From contig JAVHZZ010000011.1 of NCBI GenBank assembly GCA_036250195.1, positions 49,870,811-49,934,810 on the forward strand: 64,000 bases of DNA, written 5' to 3'. This document shows positions 1 through 11,623 of this stretch, piece after piece (position 1 is the first letter of the stretch; the number at the start of each line of letters is the position of its first letter). The stretch is from Mixophyes australis (taxonomy: Eukaryota > Chordata > Amphibia > Anura > Limnodynastidae). Under the pieces are notes generated by a model. The model did not search any database. It was not told the DNA's origin and was given only the letters and a program-made list of their open reading frames with translations. The position numbers and the translations under genes were made by a program.

Positions 1-18
1 CCTGTGTGCTTTAAATGC

Positions 19-50
19 CAGGGCTGATTTTTAGTCCCAGTCCGGCCCTG
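19..50. repeat. Possible end of a MITE-type element
   Basis: The segment begins with a CAGGGCTGA-like motif and ends with its imperfect inverse, CCGGCCCTG, separated by a short A/T-rich stretch. GGCCGGACTGGG-type ends are common termini of short non-autonomous DNA elements in fish and frogs. The other end would lie left of the window, so this is only a suggestion. Confidence 0.25.
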
Positions 51-53
51 ATA

Positions 54-1300
54 CTGATTTTGGTTGTATAGATTACGTAGATAAAGTGAAACTCAAGGAT
101 CTCTTGAAGGAGCACACAGGACCAGCAGCAAGTGTTCACAGTAAGTCAAATTTAATTTGTAAATAGGGCAATGCAAAGTCAATTGTATTCCAATAACTTA
201 GAAACCAAAAGAGGAAGTTTTCTGGCCCAGTGCATGTGAGATAAAGTTAGGCCTGGCAACAAGTTAGTGTAGTACAGAGATGTACTGCAGCTTGTCAGGG
301 GCATATAGGTATGTTGCCTCTCAAATTTTGTTGGTTGCATCATAGTTTAGGGTTGAACGGAGTGTGGGGATACTTGGGGGTGTAGGTTCTGTTAAGGAAA
401 TATCCAGAATATGACTTACCCAATTATTGCCGGCCAGCACCTACATGTTGCAGTAGAAATGAGATGGTATATTCACAACCACATGTGTAATGACAGTCAT
501 TGTCACACTGCAGGAGGCGGCTGTAGTCCACTCGCTGATGAGTCAAGTCACCTATCCTACTTCAGAAGAGGATCCAGCTCCAGGTAGTCTGTGTACAAGG
601 CTGAGAGTGGATCACGAGGACTGCACCTTTGCATCCAGCCAGAACCAGGAAGAAGGTAGGCTCCAGGACCGGGCAGGGGCAGGCACAAATGCAGGATTTG
701 AGGAGGGGGTTTCCACGCCTTGCCACCAGTGGGCATGACCAATATGTGTACGGGTATGGCTATAATTTTACATAATCAGTAAGGCACAACATTCCATTGG
801 TCCATCAAAATGCATATGCATTGCTATGTCTAGTGTGCAGCTAAATACATGACACTAAGAACTGAATAAAAAAACAGTTATAATTACAATAAATGATAAG
901 CAAAGTGACACTGTGCAGTCATAGTGAATGTGGTCAAACATCATACGTGATGATTTGTACTGAGAGATTATTGTAAATTATTCTGGTTATACATACAACT
1001 AAATGCTTCTATGCTTAACAGCCTAGATGCTGCATACAAATAATCATTCTTGAAACTCAACACATCCCAGCTTGCTCCTATATGCTTACAACATTGCTCT
1101 TTAACATAAACATCATGTGCTGTATCTTTTCCCATATTAACAAACCCTGCTTATTGAGTATTCTTAAGTAAAATCCTATATAAAATGCTTGTCTGTTTAT
1201 CATTGCCGCATCACACAAGCTGAATTCTTCAGACATGGTCAAATGTTATATTGTGCAGACATTAAAATAACTCTTAGGTAGTCTATATTGTACTTTTATA
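54..1300. other. No gene recognised
   Basis: This is A/T-rich single-copy-looking sequence. The longest frame, 82 codons at 490-738, shows no domain, signal peptide or biased composition. I see no tRNA-like box pair and no inverted termini. Confidence 0.5.
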
Positions 1301-1512
1301 GGGGAATTTAATCGACCATGTGACAGGTAAAAGTAAAACGGCCTGCGCATTATTACCATTATTACGGTAATAAAGCGCTTAATTACCATTATTACAATAG
1401 TGTCAACGCCGGCTTTTTGCTCGCAGCTCCCTGAGCTGCAAGCAGAAAGCCAGGTTAGAATTACCGTAAGAACGTCAATAACTTTAACGCTGCGCTAATT
1501 CGGGGAAATTAG
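1301..1512. mobile_element. Degraded foldback MITE
   Basis: The left edge has GGGGAATTTAATC and the right edge has TTCGGGGAAATTA. The interior repeats ATTACCATTATTACGGTAAT-like words on both strands and has GCTCGCAGCTCCCTGAGCTGC near the centre. The same words in the same order occur in the better preserved element at 5725-5950, so I treat both as one non-autonomous family. No target duplication can be read here. Confidence 0.45.
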
Positions 1513-1681
1513 ATGATATACTGTATTGTATGCTCATGTTAAGGATATTCAGTGTTTGCTGCCTCTTTAAAAAAAAATATGAAATGATGAAACAGGTTTT
1601 TGGCACAAGCTGATTAACAATTTACAGAATTTTGTGGCTTGTTTTAACTGGTAATTATCTAACTAGAATAGTCAGACTATA

Positions 1682-4521
1682 TTACAAATGCATATCTCCT
1701 ATCTGTCCCAAAATAGGCAGGATAGGGTCACACTTGCAAACACACACAGGGTCAAACACACAGGCATGTAAACTGTCACAAACACAGACAAGCACAGACA
1801 CAGGTGGAGTTACAGCAGAGTTGTCGCTAATTTTGGTCAATTCTTTTAGACCAGAAGTCAAAATGTTGTGCTGAGTCATCTGCATCATCCCTGGGTCTCT
1901 TGGGAAAGCTAAGTTTTCCTAGCAGCAGTTGAGGGAGAAACTAAAGGCGGAGACACCGTCATGTCAGATAACACTTGAGCTGTCATCTTGCTCATCAGGA
2001 GCTCCTTGAATCTCTTGAGATGTGGGTCAGTTGGAAACAAAGAGAAGACATAGCTCTTAAACCTAGGATCAAGCACAGTCACCAAAATGTAGTGATCTGA
2101 TTTCATGATTTTGATAACTCTTGCATCCTGGAGAAGCAAATAAAGTATTTGAACTACAAGTCCGACATACTTAGTGTAATTGCTTTGTTTAATCTCCTCC
2201 TTCAGTTTCTCAAGCTGCTTTCCAAAAGTCTAATTAAAGGAATGCCTTGGCTCAAGTTAGCAGTGTCTGAACTCACTTCACAGATGACTACTTCGAATAG
2301 TTTCAGCACCTAGCACAACATGGAAAGTATTCTCCACTGTGCTTGAGTAAAATACATTCTGCCTCCTTTCCCAATGTCATGGCTTGTGGAGTAAGCGTGG
2401 ATGGCTTTACGCTGTTCCTCCATCCTCAGAAGCATATACAGGGTAGAATTCCACCTTGTTACCACCTTTTGCTTTAGTTGGTGGCAGGGCAAATTAAATT
2501 GTTCATGTAGCTGCTGCAATCTCCTACATGCTGTTGCCAAATGCCGGAAATGTCCATATATTTTACAGACCACAGACAGCATCTCCTGCATGTCCCTGTC
2601 ATTTTTCAAGCACCACCAAGTTTATTATGTGAGCAAAATAGGCAATGTGATGGAATTCACCCACCTGTAATGCTCTCACAATATTGGTGGCATTAGCAGA
2701 AATAACATATCCTGATTAGAGTTCCAGCGGGATAAGCCATGCTGCAATGACATTTCTTCGTTTTTGTAACAGATTGTCAGCTGTATGCCTCTTAGTGAAG
2801 CCGGTAATACACAGAGTAGCCTGTCTCTGAAATGTGACGTAGTTGGGTACATGCTGCTGCTGTTCCTGCTGATGAAGGTGAATCACCAACCCAGTGGGCT
2901 GTCACAGTCATATAATCTTTAGTTTGCCCAGTTCCGCTTGTCGACATATCTGTGGTTAAGTGTACAGTGGGTAGAATGGCATTTTGTAGCATAATAATTA
3001 ATTTTTTACTAGCCTTCTTGTACAGGTGAGGAATAGCTTTTCTAGTAAAATGGTATTGTCATGAAATTTGGTAACGGGGACACAAGACCTCAATTAACTG
3101 TCTAAAACCAGCTGCATTAATAGTGGATACTGGACGCAGATCTAATACTAGCATAGACGCCATGCCGTCTGTGATCCACTTTACTACTGGATGACATCTT
3201 TCATACTTGCTTTCTCTTGCAAAGGATTGTTTAATAGTCAATTGTTGTAAACTTTTAGTAGTTCTTGGTATGCTTCTGGGATGAAGATCCACCCCTAGAA
3301 GCAGCAGCAGCAGGACTAATGCTCAAGAGGTCTTCTGATGAATCCTGGATAGGGGAGAAGTCATCTAGCCTTAGCAGCATGTTTGCAGGACTAACTCCGA
3401 TCGCTACTGAGGATATTGATGAGAAATGTGTGGGTGCAGATTGCAGGTGCCGGGATCTAGCTGAGAGAAGGGACCTAGTTGATGCTAGACTGCTTGTTGT
3501 TATTTTTTTAGCATAAGTTTTAGATTTTTCCAACAGCTTGCCATGAATTTGCTTCAAATGACGCAACATGGATGAGGTTCCTAGATGGTTAATGACTCCT
3601 ACCTCTACTGACTGTGGCTTTACAAATGCTACAAACGGCTAGACAGGATTTGGGTAAAAATAATTCCACACATAAGAGGTGGATTTTTTTGTCTTATGCC
3701 CAGGCATGACAATGGTCTCCTTCTTATCACATGCAAGAACTGCTTCCACAGGTGCAGGACTTACACAACATCATCCTCATCAACATCCTCTTTAGCGCTG
3801 TCAGCTACACAAATATCCCCCTCATCCTGTTGCAATTCCAAAGTGACATCCTCAATTTCTATATCACCAGCTACACTTTGGCTGCTTATCCACTCATCTT
3901 TAGAAATGCTGAAAGGAGACTTCTTTATGAGTACAGTATCCAAAAGGTCAGGCTTACACATAGCACTCGTGGATAGACTCTCCTCAGGGATTTGTGTAAT
4001 TTCTGAAACTGAACATACAGTTTCTTCTAATGCATTACTGTTTTCATCCAGCTCAGCTTTTACACGTAAAAGTATTTGAGCACCACTTTTTGAGTCAGAA
4101 TGACAATGTCTTGAATCGTCATGATACAAGAAGATCATCATCATCATCTATTTATATAGAGCAACTAATTCTGCAGTGTTGTACAGAGAACTCATTCACA
4201 TCAGTTCCTGCACCATTGGAGCTTACAATCTAAATGATGATGATGAGAAAAGAGAAGGCCTGACTCCTTCCCTGCCACTGCATGTGTAGAACAGCATATT
4301 GGCAATTTTATTTTTTTCAGCAGTTAACTTTGCCTTGATTACAGGTGTTTTCTCTTTAACAAGGTAAAAGGTGTTTTTTTACATTTTTGTTTCCCTGGCT
4401 TAAAAACACTATGCACTTTATCATAGGCTTTAGCCGATGACATGGAGGGATTACTATCATTATGACTGGTGGCAGCAGCTGCTTGGTGTTCTTGGTCTTC
4501 TGGGGACTGATGTGAATCCAT
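1682..4521 (-). pseudogene. hAT transposase pseudogene (hAT-A copy 1)
   Basis: This is a broken transposase of the hAT-Ac group, related to ZBED proteins, which cut and rejoin element ends with an RNase H-like D-D-E core. The start is taken at the ATG at 4521 (MDSHQS), matching MDSQQS and MDSKQS in the two other hAT-A copies. Pieces in order on the minus strand are the Ser-rich N-terminus (4339-4521), an acidic linker with DEGDICVAD (3761-4147), the region of the BED zinc finger with its H-type half at MLRHLKQIHG (3255-3569), a central block with MLVLDLRPVST (3059-3292), the catalytic block TTDMSTSGTGQTKDYMTVTA (2792-2992), the helical region with the LHEQFNLPCHQLK motif (2310-2609), and LDPRFKSYVFS (1909-2139). 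An HNILTSGLKEL remnant lies near 1880-1830. Each junction has a frameshift or stop. It cannot make a working enzyme. Confidence 0.85.
4134..4246 (-). repeat. V-SINE tail fragment inside hAT-A copy 1
   Basis: Read on the minus strand, the fragment starts at AGATTGTAAGCTCCAATGG, continues with ACTGATGTGAATGAGTTCTC and ends with a GATGATGATGAT tail. These words match the 3' 110 bases of the full SINEs at 55368 and 58219. The tRNA-like head is missing, as expected from incomplete reverse transcription. It interrupts the transposase pseudogene between its N-terminal and acidic segments. Confidence 0.8.
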
Positions 4522-4965
4522 TTTGATGACACAGTAGAATGTCACTGGAGACTTTTAAGAACACTGACAGTGACAGCCCTATTACTACAATTTATGTTTC
4601 AGCGCGGAAAACTGCCACCTCTCCTGTTTCTGTGTGAGCTATAACTCTGTAGAATGTCACTGGAGACTTTGCAGAACACTGCCACTCCTCCTCTTTCTGT
4701 GCTAGCTTGAACGTTGCCCAACTGCACTGGAGACTGCCAACAACCCTGCTACCCTTTCTCTATCCGTGAAATGGCGCTGCATCTCCATGGAGGGCAGTAT
4801 TTAGAGAATCCAAAACTTGCTAGATCCGATGACGCAACAATGACGTTTTACATCGTTTTCAGTTACGCGGGCGTGCAAAAGTACCAAGCTGGTTCGGCTC
4901 TGTACTCGGATCAGCTATGTTCGGCTGGGCTCGATTTTCCGAAAACCGAGCCCGAGCATCTCTAA

Positions 4966-5344
4966 TTATTATACCATGTGACATTATTCTTTTCCTTGTG
5001 CGCTCTTTGTATAATTTTTAATCCACATGCTTCAGAACATTCTGCCTTTTTTGTTTTGTTTTCTGGTGTATATTTATTTAAGGCTTGCAACATAGATATT
5101 TCTTTATTTTAAATTATTTTTTGAAAGATTTTATTTCCTCAAACAGATCTATAATAAGCCTGATGAATCCACTAGTACCTTTGTACAAGTAGGTTCAAGC
5201 CTGCTTCAGGCAGTATGTGACACCCATGTATTTTTAATGCAAGTATTACAATCTGTTAAAAAATGTCACTTTTAAAGTCTATTATTTAAAAACCAGAGAC
5301 CTGGTTTTGTGGATAATCAAATAAGTATATTAGAATTACTAACA
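4966..5344. other. No gene recognised
   Basis: This is A/T-rich sequence with several oligo-T stretches. Nothing in it resembles an element end apart from the possible hAT flank ATTATTAT at its left edge. Confidence 0.5.
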
Positions 5345-5528
5345 AATATCACAAACGCGCGGTGGCAGCGTTCCCTCTTTTTCAATTGAATTGCACAAGT
5401 TTTCTCACTGCGCTAACTCAAAACGGTCGCTATTGCCGTCAACACCTGCAGAAGATTTTTTTTTTTTACACAGCGGGGAAAAATAAAAAAACTCACTAAC
5501 AATTGAATACCCCCCCCCCCCCCCCCCC
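5345..5528. repeat. Probable MITE fragment ending in a poly-C tract
   Basis: The segment contains CAATTGAATTG and GCGCTAACTC words and ends ACTCACTAACAATTGAAT followed by 19 consecutive C (5510-5528). The words AACTCACTAACAATTGAA and CAGCGGGGAAAA look like the ends of a short foldback element, but I could not pair both termini. The C run is a likely length-variable site. Confidence 0.35.
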
Positions 5529-5724
5529 TTAATGTTGATTCTTTGTTAAGGTTTGTTGAGTTATTTAAAAAAAAATGTTACAAAGACTGATGTGTGTATT
5601 GTTGTAGATAAAATAAAATGTGTATTAGCGTAAAATTATATCATAATGAAGGGACATTTGGAACACAATCTATTATCTAATATTTATTTGTCCCTTTCTA
5701 CTGGATATTTACTTCCAGGAATTT

Positions 5725-5950
5725 GGGTGGAGATTCAATTCCCCATGTTGCTCCTTAGAACACGCGGGTGTGCATCATTACCATTAGTACGGTAATTTTA
5801 ACATGGATTTCTGATTGCGACAGAGAGCTGCGAGCAAAAATCAGCGTTGATAGTACCGTGCTAGCGACAATAATGTGTATCAATTACCGTAGTTATGGTA
5901 ATGATGCGCACCCTTTCTTTAGAACAATGCGGGGAATTGAATCTCCCCCT
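5725..5950. mobile_element. Foldback MITE with long inverted termini
   Basis: A perfect 16-base inverted repeat, GGAGATTCAATTCCCC, lies at 5729-5744 and, inverted, at 5931-5946. A second inverted block, GCATCATTACCATTAGTACG and its near-inverse, lies just inside. The whole 0.22-kb unit can fold back on itself. No transposase is encoded, although a 115-codon frame crosses it by chance. The degraded element at 1301-1512 belongs to the same family. Confidence 0.8.
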
Positions 5951-6839
5951 TGTAGTCCTAAGGAAGTTTGTGATGAGGGTAGCAGTCCTCCCCAAACTTT
6001 TACATCATCTCTTAATGAACAAAGAAATCGTTTCCTTTCCTTTCCACACACATTATGGGCTCAAAGCCATTATGCCATTACGATCATATGGGATCCAGTC
6101 ACAATATTGCCATAAATCATTACATTTTTACAAAGTAAAAAACAACATTTAAAATAAATAAATAAAAAGGTGTCCCCTTCCCCCCCAAAAAAAATAGCTG
6201 AAACAGCTGTAGTGCAAAAATGGTGGTGCAAACAGCATGGGTTGAACTATTACCAGCACTAGACTTTCCCTCCCACAACATTGGGTGCCCAGAGTCATCA
6301 GTACTGGGCTGCATTCCCTTGAAAGATGTGGCCCTCCACCTCCCTCCCTCCCTCCCTCGAGGTGCCCACTCCTGTGATGAAGGCACTATAGCCTGCATGA
6401 AAGTATTTCGTCCCTGTTCAGTACAGATCCCGGGATGGCCAGTTGCCATTAAGAAGTACTACAAGCAATAGCATACTCCATGTCTGCAAGACCATGCTGG
6501 AACCCATAGTGCAACACATACACAAGTGTAAACATCATTTTTTGCGCAATTATAAATTACACACACATTATTGGTCACCTACATAAAGAATCTGTCATCT
6601 GTAATACAATGTATGATTCAAATAAAATAGATGATGCAAAATCAACTAAGAATACTCCTGCAAATTAAAAATCAAGCATCCCTATTTATAGCAATGCCAA
6701 TACCTAGCGTACTCTAAAGTAAGTGAGCCGTACAGCCGTAAAAAAAAATTCTGTGCTCGGACGCAGTAATACGCCATCCCAAATCTACGTGACTGAACTG
6801 GTTTGCGACTGAATTAATTTAGCTACATATCCTGAGATC
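5951..6839. other. No gene recognised
   Basis: The stretch contains a CCTCCCTCCCTCCCTCC tract near 6340-6358 and a short A run near 6190. Two overlapping antisense frames of 83 and 109 codons (6120-6471) have no recognisable domain. Confidence 0.45.
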
Positions 6840-6938
6840 CATCCCGTGATGAATTTGGCCATTCGCAAGTTGCAACTAGTTGCATATATTATGTAGCGCA
6901 TGTTGCGCATAGAATGTGCACCTTGATGAATCAGGCCT
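6840..6938. repeat. Possible one-ended MITE fragment
   Basis: The right edge reads CACCTTGATGAATCAGGCCT, the inverse of the AGGCCTGATTCATCAAGG terminus that is common in frog MITEs and also closes the complete small element at 31087-31185. No matching left terminus is visible. Confidence 0.35.
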
Positions 6939-7768
6939 ATATTGTATATCAATATTTAGTTTGCAAGACACTGTTAGTGGAAGTTGTGAAGGTGCAAGTT
7001 TGTCAATTTCATAGGAACAGAGAAGGACTACATGAGAAGAGGCAGAGAAGAGCATAGGCAGCGTAGTCTGAAGAAGGTGGGATTACTACTCAAACATTGA
7101 TGTGCATGCTACGATTATAATAAATATATAAAAATAAGACTGGAATGACGATGGCTTATTTTGTAGAGAACAGCATAAGTCAGTCAATGTATGTACAATA
7201 TTCATGCAGAAAGGTCAATCAACATAGTAAGCTCTCAATAGATATTTAATATAAATCCAATACATCCAGGAAAAAATCAACAGTGTTATCATGCACACGG
7301 CAAGATCAGCAAAGCAGACTTTTAGTTTTAACTGGAGAAAACTGCTCTGGTAATTTCTGTTGAATGATCAGATAGGTGAATGGGTGGCTCAATAAGTGGT
7401 CAATACGATGTGCCCTCTTCTGTACTAAATGTAGTATCAAGAGTTCAGTTGAAGCAATATATTGCATCAGCGAACAAAGTTTCCCTCCATTCTCAATCAC
7501 TCTGCGTTTATACAGAGGTTTGTATAAAAAAAAAAAAAGAATGAACTGGGCTTTTGTACCATGTTATAGGTGAGATGCTGGGAAACAATGGACTGACACT
7601 GTTAAAGTCAAATTATTAAATTCTATGAAAGATAAATCTGAAGCAATGTATATTCATGATTGTGTTGTGATGTGATAACAATTAAGCGTACACATTTGTA
7701 GTTGGTTGCAGATCGTATCGTACTCTGTTGCAAAGATCCATTTTATTAATATCATTGTTTCACTGTGT
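6939..7768. other. No gene recognised
   Basis: This is A/T-rich sequence with a 12-base A run near 7528. It ends at the target duplication of the hAT-A element that follows. Confidence 0.5.
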
Positions 7769-8076
7769 ATGAAATCTAGAGATGGGCGGGCTCGGTTCCC
7801 CGAGAACCGAACCCGCCCGAACTTCCGGAATCCGAGTCCCGAGCCGAGTCGGCTCGGTACTCTCCTGCCTATTCGGATTCCAAAACAAGGCAAAATGTCA
7901 TTGTGACGTCGTCGGATCTCGGGATTTTAAGACTGAATAAATATCCACTTCCACAGCGATCCAGGGCCATTTGAGAAAGGGAGAGTGAAGGGTTAAGTCG
8001 CAGGAATAGAGTAGGAAGAGAACAGTAATAGAGCAGGAAGAGAGTAGGAAGAGAGCAGTAGGAGGCATTTGTCCTA

Positions 8077-8300
8077 ATTTACACTACAAGTGTTTGGGGT
8101 GTCAGATATTCCCCTCTTTGAAAAAAGCTATATTCTGGTGCTGAAATTGTAATATACCAGCACTATATTTTTCTGAATTTGCACTACAAGTGTTTGGGGT
8201 GTCAGATATTCCCCTCTTGTAAAAAAGCTATTTTCTGGTACTGAAATTGTAATATGCCAGCACTATATATTTCTGAATTTGCACTACAAAGTGTTTTGGG
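8077..8300 (+). repeat. 100-bp tandem repeat in hAT-A 5' leader
   Basis: Copies start at 8077, 8177 and 8277 with the word TTGCACTACAAGTGTTTGGG, a spacing of exactly 100 bases. The third copy is partial and runs up to the transposase start codon. The equivalent leader of hAT-A copy 3 (44441-44680) also carries a related duplication, so the leader is prone to tandem growth. Confidence 0.85.
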
Positions 8301-8310
8301 TCTCATTAAA

Positions 8311-11160
8311 ATGGATTCACAGCAGTCCACATATGAGCAGGATCAGCAAGTAGCTGCTGGCACCAGTCCTGATAGCAGTCTTCCCTGTACGTCATCTGGT
8401 AAAGCCTATGTAAAAGTATATAGTCTTTTTAAGTCAGGGAAAAAAAAACGCAAAAAAAAACCTTTTACCGTGTTGAAGAGAAAAAGAAAAACTGCCGATA
8501 AAAAAATTGCCAAGATGCCATTCTACACACGCAATGGCAAAGAAAGAATGAGGCCTTCAACTTTCTCTATTAGTGCGAGATCTAAAAATGTTACTGAGCC
8601 TTCTTCTTGTAAGGTCACTCGTGACCAAGCAAGACGAAGTAATTCGGAGTCCAAACGTGGTGCCCAACTACTGTTACGTGTGAAAGCCGAGCTGCAAGAA
8701 AACAGTAAGTTATTAGAGAAAAATGTATGCTCAGAATCAGAAATGACACCAATCCCTGAGGAGAGTACATCCACGAGTGGTATGTGTAATTGTGACCATT
8801 CTGATAGTGTACCCATAAAGAAGGGCCCTTTCAGTATTTCTGCTGATGTGTGCCTGAACAGCCCGAGTGTAGCCGGTGATACACCAATTGAAGATGCCAC
8901 TTTGGAATTAGAAGAGGATGAGGGGGATATTTGTGTAGCAGACGAGGGCGCTAATGAGGATGTTGATGATGATGAGGTTATTTGTGTAAGTCCTGCACCA
9001 TTGGCAGTAGTTCTGGCACGTGACAAGAAGAAGGCCTTTGTCATGCCTGGACATAAGACCATAAAAGCCCTTTCTTATGTGTGGAATTATTTCTACCCAA
9101 ATGCTGACAAAAGTTGTATAACCATTTGTAGTGTATGTCAAGCCACAGTCATTCGAGGGAGGGAACTTAACCATCTTGGAACCTCATTCATGTTACGCCA
9201 TTTGTCGCGAGTTCATGGCAAGGTGTTGGGAAAACCTGAAAGTTATGGTAAAAAAATAACAACAAGCAGCCCATCATCAGCTAGGACCCTTCTCGCACTT
9301 AGATCCCGACGGCTGCAATCTACACCCACAATACCATCCTCATCAATATCCTCAGTAGTGATCGGAGTTAGCCCTGCATCTCACTTGGTAAGGCTCGATG
9401 ACTCCTGCACTATAATTGATTCCTTTGAAGAATGTTTGAGCGTTAGTCCCACTGCTGCTGCTGCTGTTGCTGCTGCTTGGGGTGAATCTTCCTCCCATAA
9501 GAAGCCCAAGAAAAAGAGCACTACTACTTTACAACAATTAACTGTGAAACAATCTTTTGCTAGAGGAAGCATGTCACCCAGTTGCAAAGCAGTTAATTGA
9601 TGTTTTGTGTCCCCGTTACAAAATTCCATCGCGACACCATTTTTCACGAAAAGCTATTCCGCAACTGTACCAAAACTTTGTAAAAAAGCACTAATTGGGC
9701 TCAAAAATGCCATTTTACACACTGTACACTTAACCACAGATATGTGGACAAGTGGAAGTGGCCAAACCAAAGACTATATGACTGTGACAGCCCACTGGGT
9801 TGGTCATTCAACTTCACAAGCAGGAACAGCAGCAGCATGTACACCACTACGTAACATTTGTCACAGGCAGGCTACTCTTGTATCACCGGCTTCACTAGCA
9901 GGCATACAGTTGATAATTTGTTACGAAAACTAAGGGATGTCATTGATACATGGCTTATACCACTTGGACTCTCCCAGGATATGTTATTTCTGATAACGCC
10001 AACAATATTTTGCGAGCATTACAGCTGGGTGAATTCCATCACATTCCCTGTTTTGCTCACAGAATAAACTTGGTGATGCAGAGCTTCTTGAGAATTAACT
10101 GTGAGGTGCAGGAGATGCTTTCGGTGGCCCGTAAAATTTCGGGACATTTCTGGCATTCTGCCACAGCATGTAGGAGATTGCAGCAGCTCCAAGAATAATT
10201 TAACTTGCCCTGCCACCAACTAAAGCAAGAGGTGTTAACAAGGTGGAATTCCACATTGTACATGCTTCAGAGGACGGAGAAACAGCGCAAAGCCATACCA
10301 GCGTATTGTACCAGCCATGACATTGAGAAAGGAGGGGGAATGTATTTCACTCTTGCACAGTGGGGAATCCTTTCTGTGCTGTGCAAGGTGCTGAAACCAT
10401 TTGAAGTTGTGACGTGTGAAGTGAGTTTAGACTCTGCTAGCTTGAGCCAAGTCATTCCCTTAATTCGACTATTGGAAAAGCAGCTTGACAAACTGAAGGA
10501 GGAGATGAAAGAAAGCAATTCCGCAAAGTATTTTGGCCTTGTAGATCAAGTACTTAATTTGCTTTGCAATGATCCTCGAGTTATTAAAATCTTGAACTCG
10601 AATCACTACATTTTGACGACTGTGCTTGATCCTAGGTTTAAGACCTACATTGATTCTTTGCTTCAAAATGACAGAGATTGAACATTTGCAAGGAGCTATT
10701 GGTCAGCAAGTTGTCCGCTGAACTGGGCCTTGGCTTGACGACGTCTCCTCCTTCAGTTTCTCAGGCAGCTGATGCTCGGAAAAAATTGCACTTTTCAAAG
10801 AGAAGCAGGGATGACACAGGGGGCAGACCACAACAGTTTGACATCTGGGCTGGTTTGAAAGATTTTACCAAAAAATGTGTGACCTTGCCCATAACTCCAT
10901 CCAATCCTATTATTAACATGCAAAGGATGGTGGAGGCTTATTTTCAAGAGCTAATTGATATGGAAATGTCAGACAGTCCCTTTCCATACTAGGAAGAAAA
11001 ACAAGCCACTTGGAAACCCATGTACAAACTTGCTTTGCAATAACCAAGCTGTCCACCCTCCAGTGTGTACTCAAAGAGTATTCAGCACAGCTGGGAACCT
11101 TGTCAGTGATTGGCGTAGGAGCCAGCGCTCGTTGACATTTATTAGCTGTAGAATTACCTC
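8311..11160 (+). pseudogene. hAT transposase pseudogene (hAT-A copy 2)
   Basis: This is the most complete transposase copy in the window. I chose the start at 8311 (MDSQQSTYEQ) because the other copies align there; the frame is open upstream to 8254. The first segment is open to 9600 and holds a Lys-rich probable nuclear signal, an acidic linker, and a BED zinc finger (about 9060-9220) with C-x2-C at ICSVC and His at HL and VHG. After a deletion of roughly 100 bases and frameshifts follow the first catalytic Asp in TTDMWTSGSG (9739), the second in ISDNAN (9992), the CFAH motif (10049-10060), the helical insertion (10205-10681), LDPRFKTYI, and the C-terminal hATC dimerisation region (10678-11130) with VFSTAGNLVSD. 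At least four frame breaks inactivate it. Confidence 0.9.
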
Positions 11161-11623
11161 ACTTGTCCAAGAAACAGGTGGAGCACTCATTGCCATTTAT
11201 TAGCTGTAGAATTACCTCACTTATCCAAAAAACAGGTGGAGCGGTCGTAAAAAATGTTTCCTAGATGCGGTAGGAACTGTCGTGTGTTTGCGTCATTGCT
11301 CTGTCACTTACCATCTAGCCAGATCGCAGCAGTATTTGGCTGAAAGTGTATGAAAAGCATATTGTGACTTGTGAGATGGTCAAAATTGAATGGAAATGAC
11401 TGCTAATTAGTGTTAGTGAGGTTAATAATAATGTAGCTACAAAATAATACCTAAATTATGTTTTTTTAGCCCCAAAAAATTGAATTTTTTAACAAATTGC
11501 AAAACAAAACCAAACAAAACCAAAACACGCAAGGGCGGTTTTGCCAAAACCAAAACCAAAACACGAAGGTAATCCAGATCCAAAACCAAAACACGTGAGT
11601 CAGTGAGCATCTGTAATAAAATC

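Larger units (their letters stand above)
1682..4965 (-). mobile_element. hAT-A transposon, copy 1, 3'-truncated
   Basis: The 5' terminus is at 4965, where the minus strand begins TAGAGATGC followed by a GC-rich hairpin, as in the copies ending at 7777 and 45028. The coding region runs leftwards and its homology stops near 1682 inside the C-terminal region. No TAGATGCTCACTG-type 3' end is present, so the element is truncated and its target duplication (expected ATTATTAT, as at 4966-4973) cannot be confirmed. A SINE tail interrupts it at 4134-4246. The 1682-1880 end contains a run of CACA/TGTGTG-like repeats that distorts the last homologous codons. Confidence 0.85.
7777..11615 (+). mobile_element. 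hAT-A transposon, copy 2, both ends present
   Basis: The element begins TAGAGATGGGCGGGCTCGG and ends GTGAGCATCTGTA; the outer 8 bases are imperfect inverted repeats. The flanks are ATGAAATC (7769-7776) and ATAAAATC (11616-11623), an 8-bp duplication with one change, which is the size made by hAT transposases. The first 130 bases form GC-rich hairpins rich in CTCGG/CCGAG. The last 100 bases repeat CCAAAACCAAAACACG-like words, probable binding sites for transposase. The interior carries a full-length but broken transposase. The element is 3,839 bp and defines the family consensus best in this window. Confidence 0.93.

Noticed and set aside
490..738. 82-codon plus-strand frame
   Set aside because: There is no start context, domain or neighbour to support it, and an antisense frame of similar length overlaps.
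1682..4965. A paired 3' end and target duplication for hAT-A copy 1
   Set aside because: I looked for TAGATGCTCACTG and ATTATTAT near 1300-1700 and found no such end next to the homology limit, so the copy is listed as truncated.
5768..6115. 115-codon plus-strand frame
   Set aside because: It crosses a foldback MITE and its flank. Nothing suggests coding.
8523..9062. 179-codon frame on the minus strand
   Set aside because: It lies exactly opposite the transposase frame and is Ser-rich because of the acidic codons on the other strand. The same shadow recurs in copy 3 at 43582-44196.
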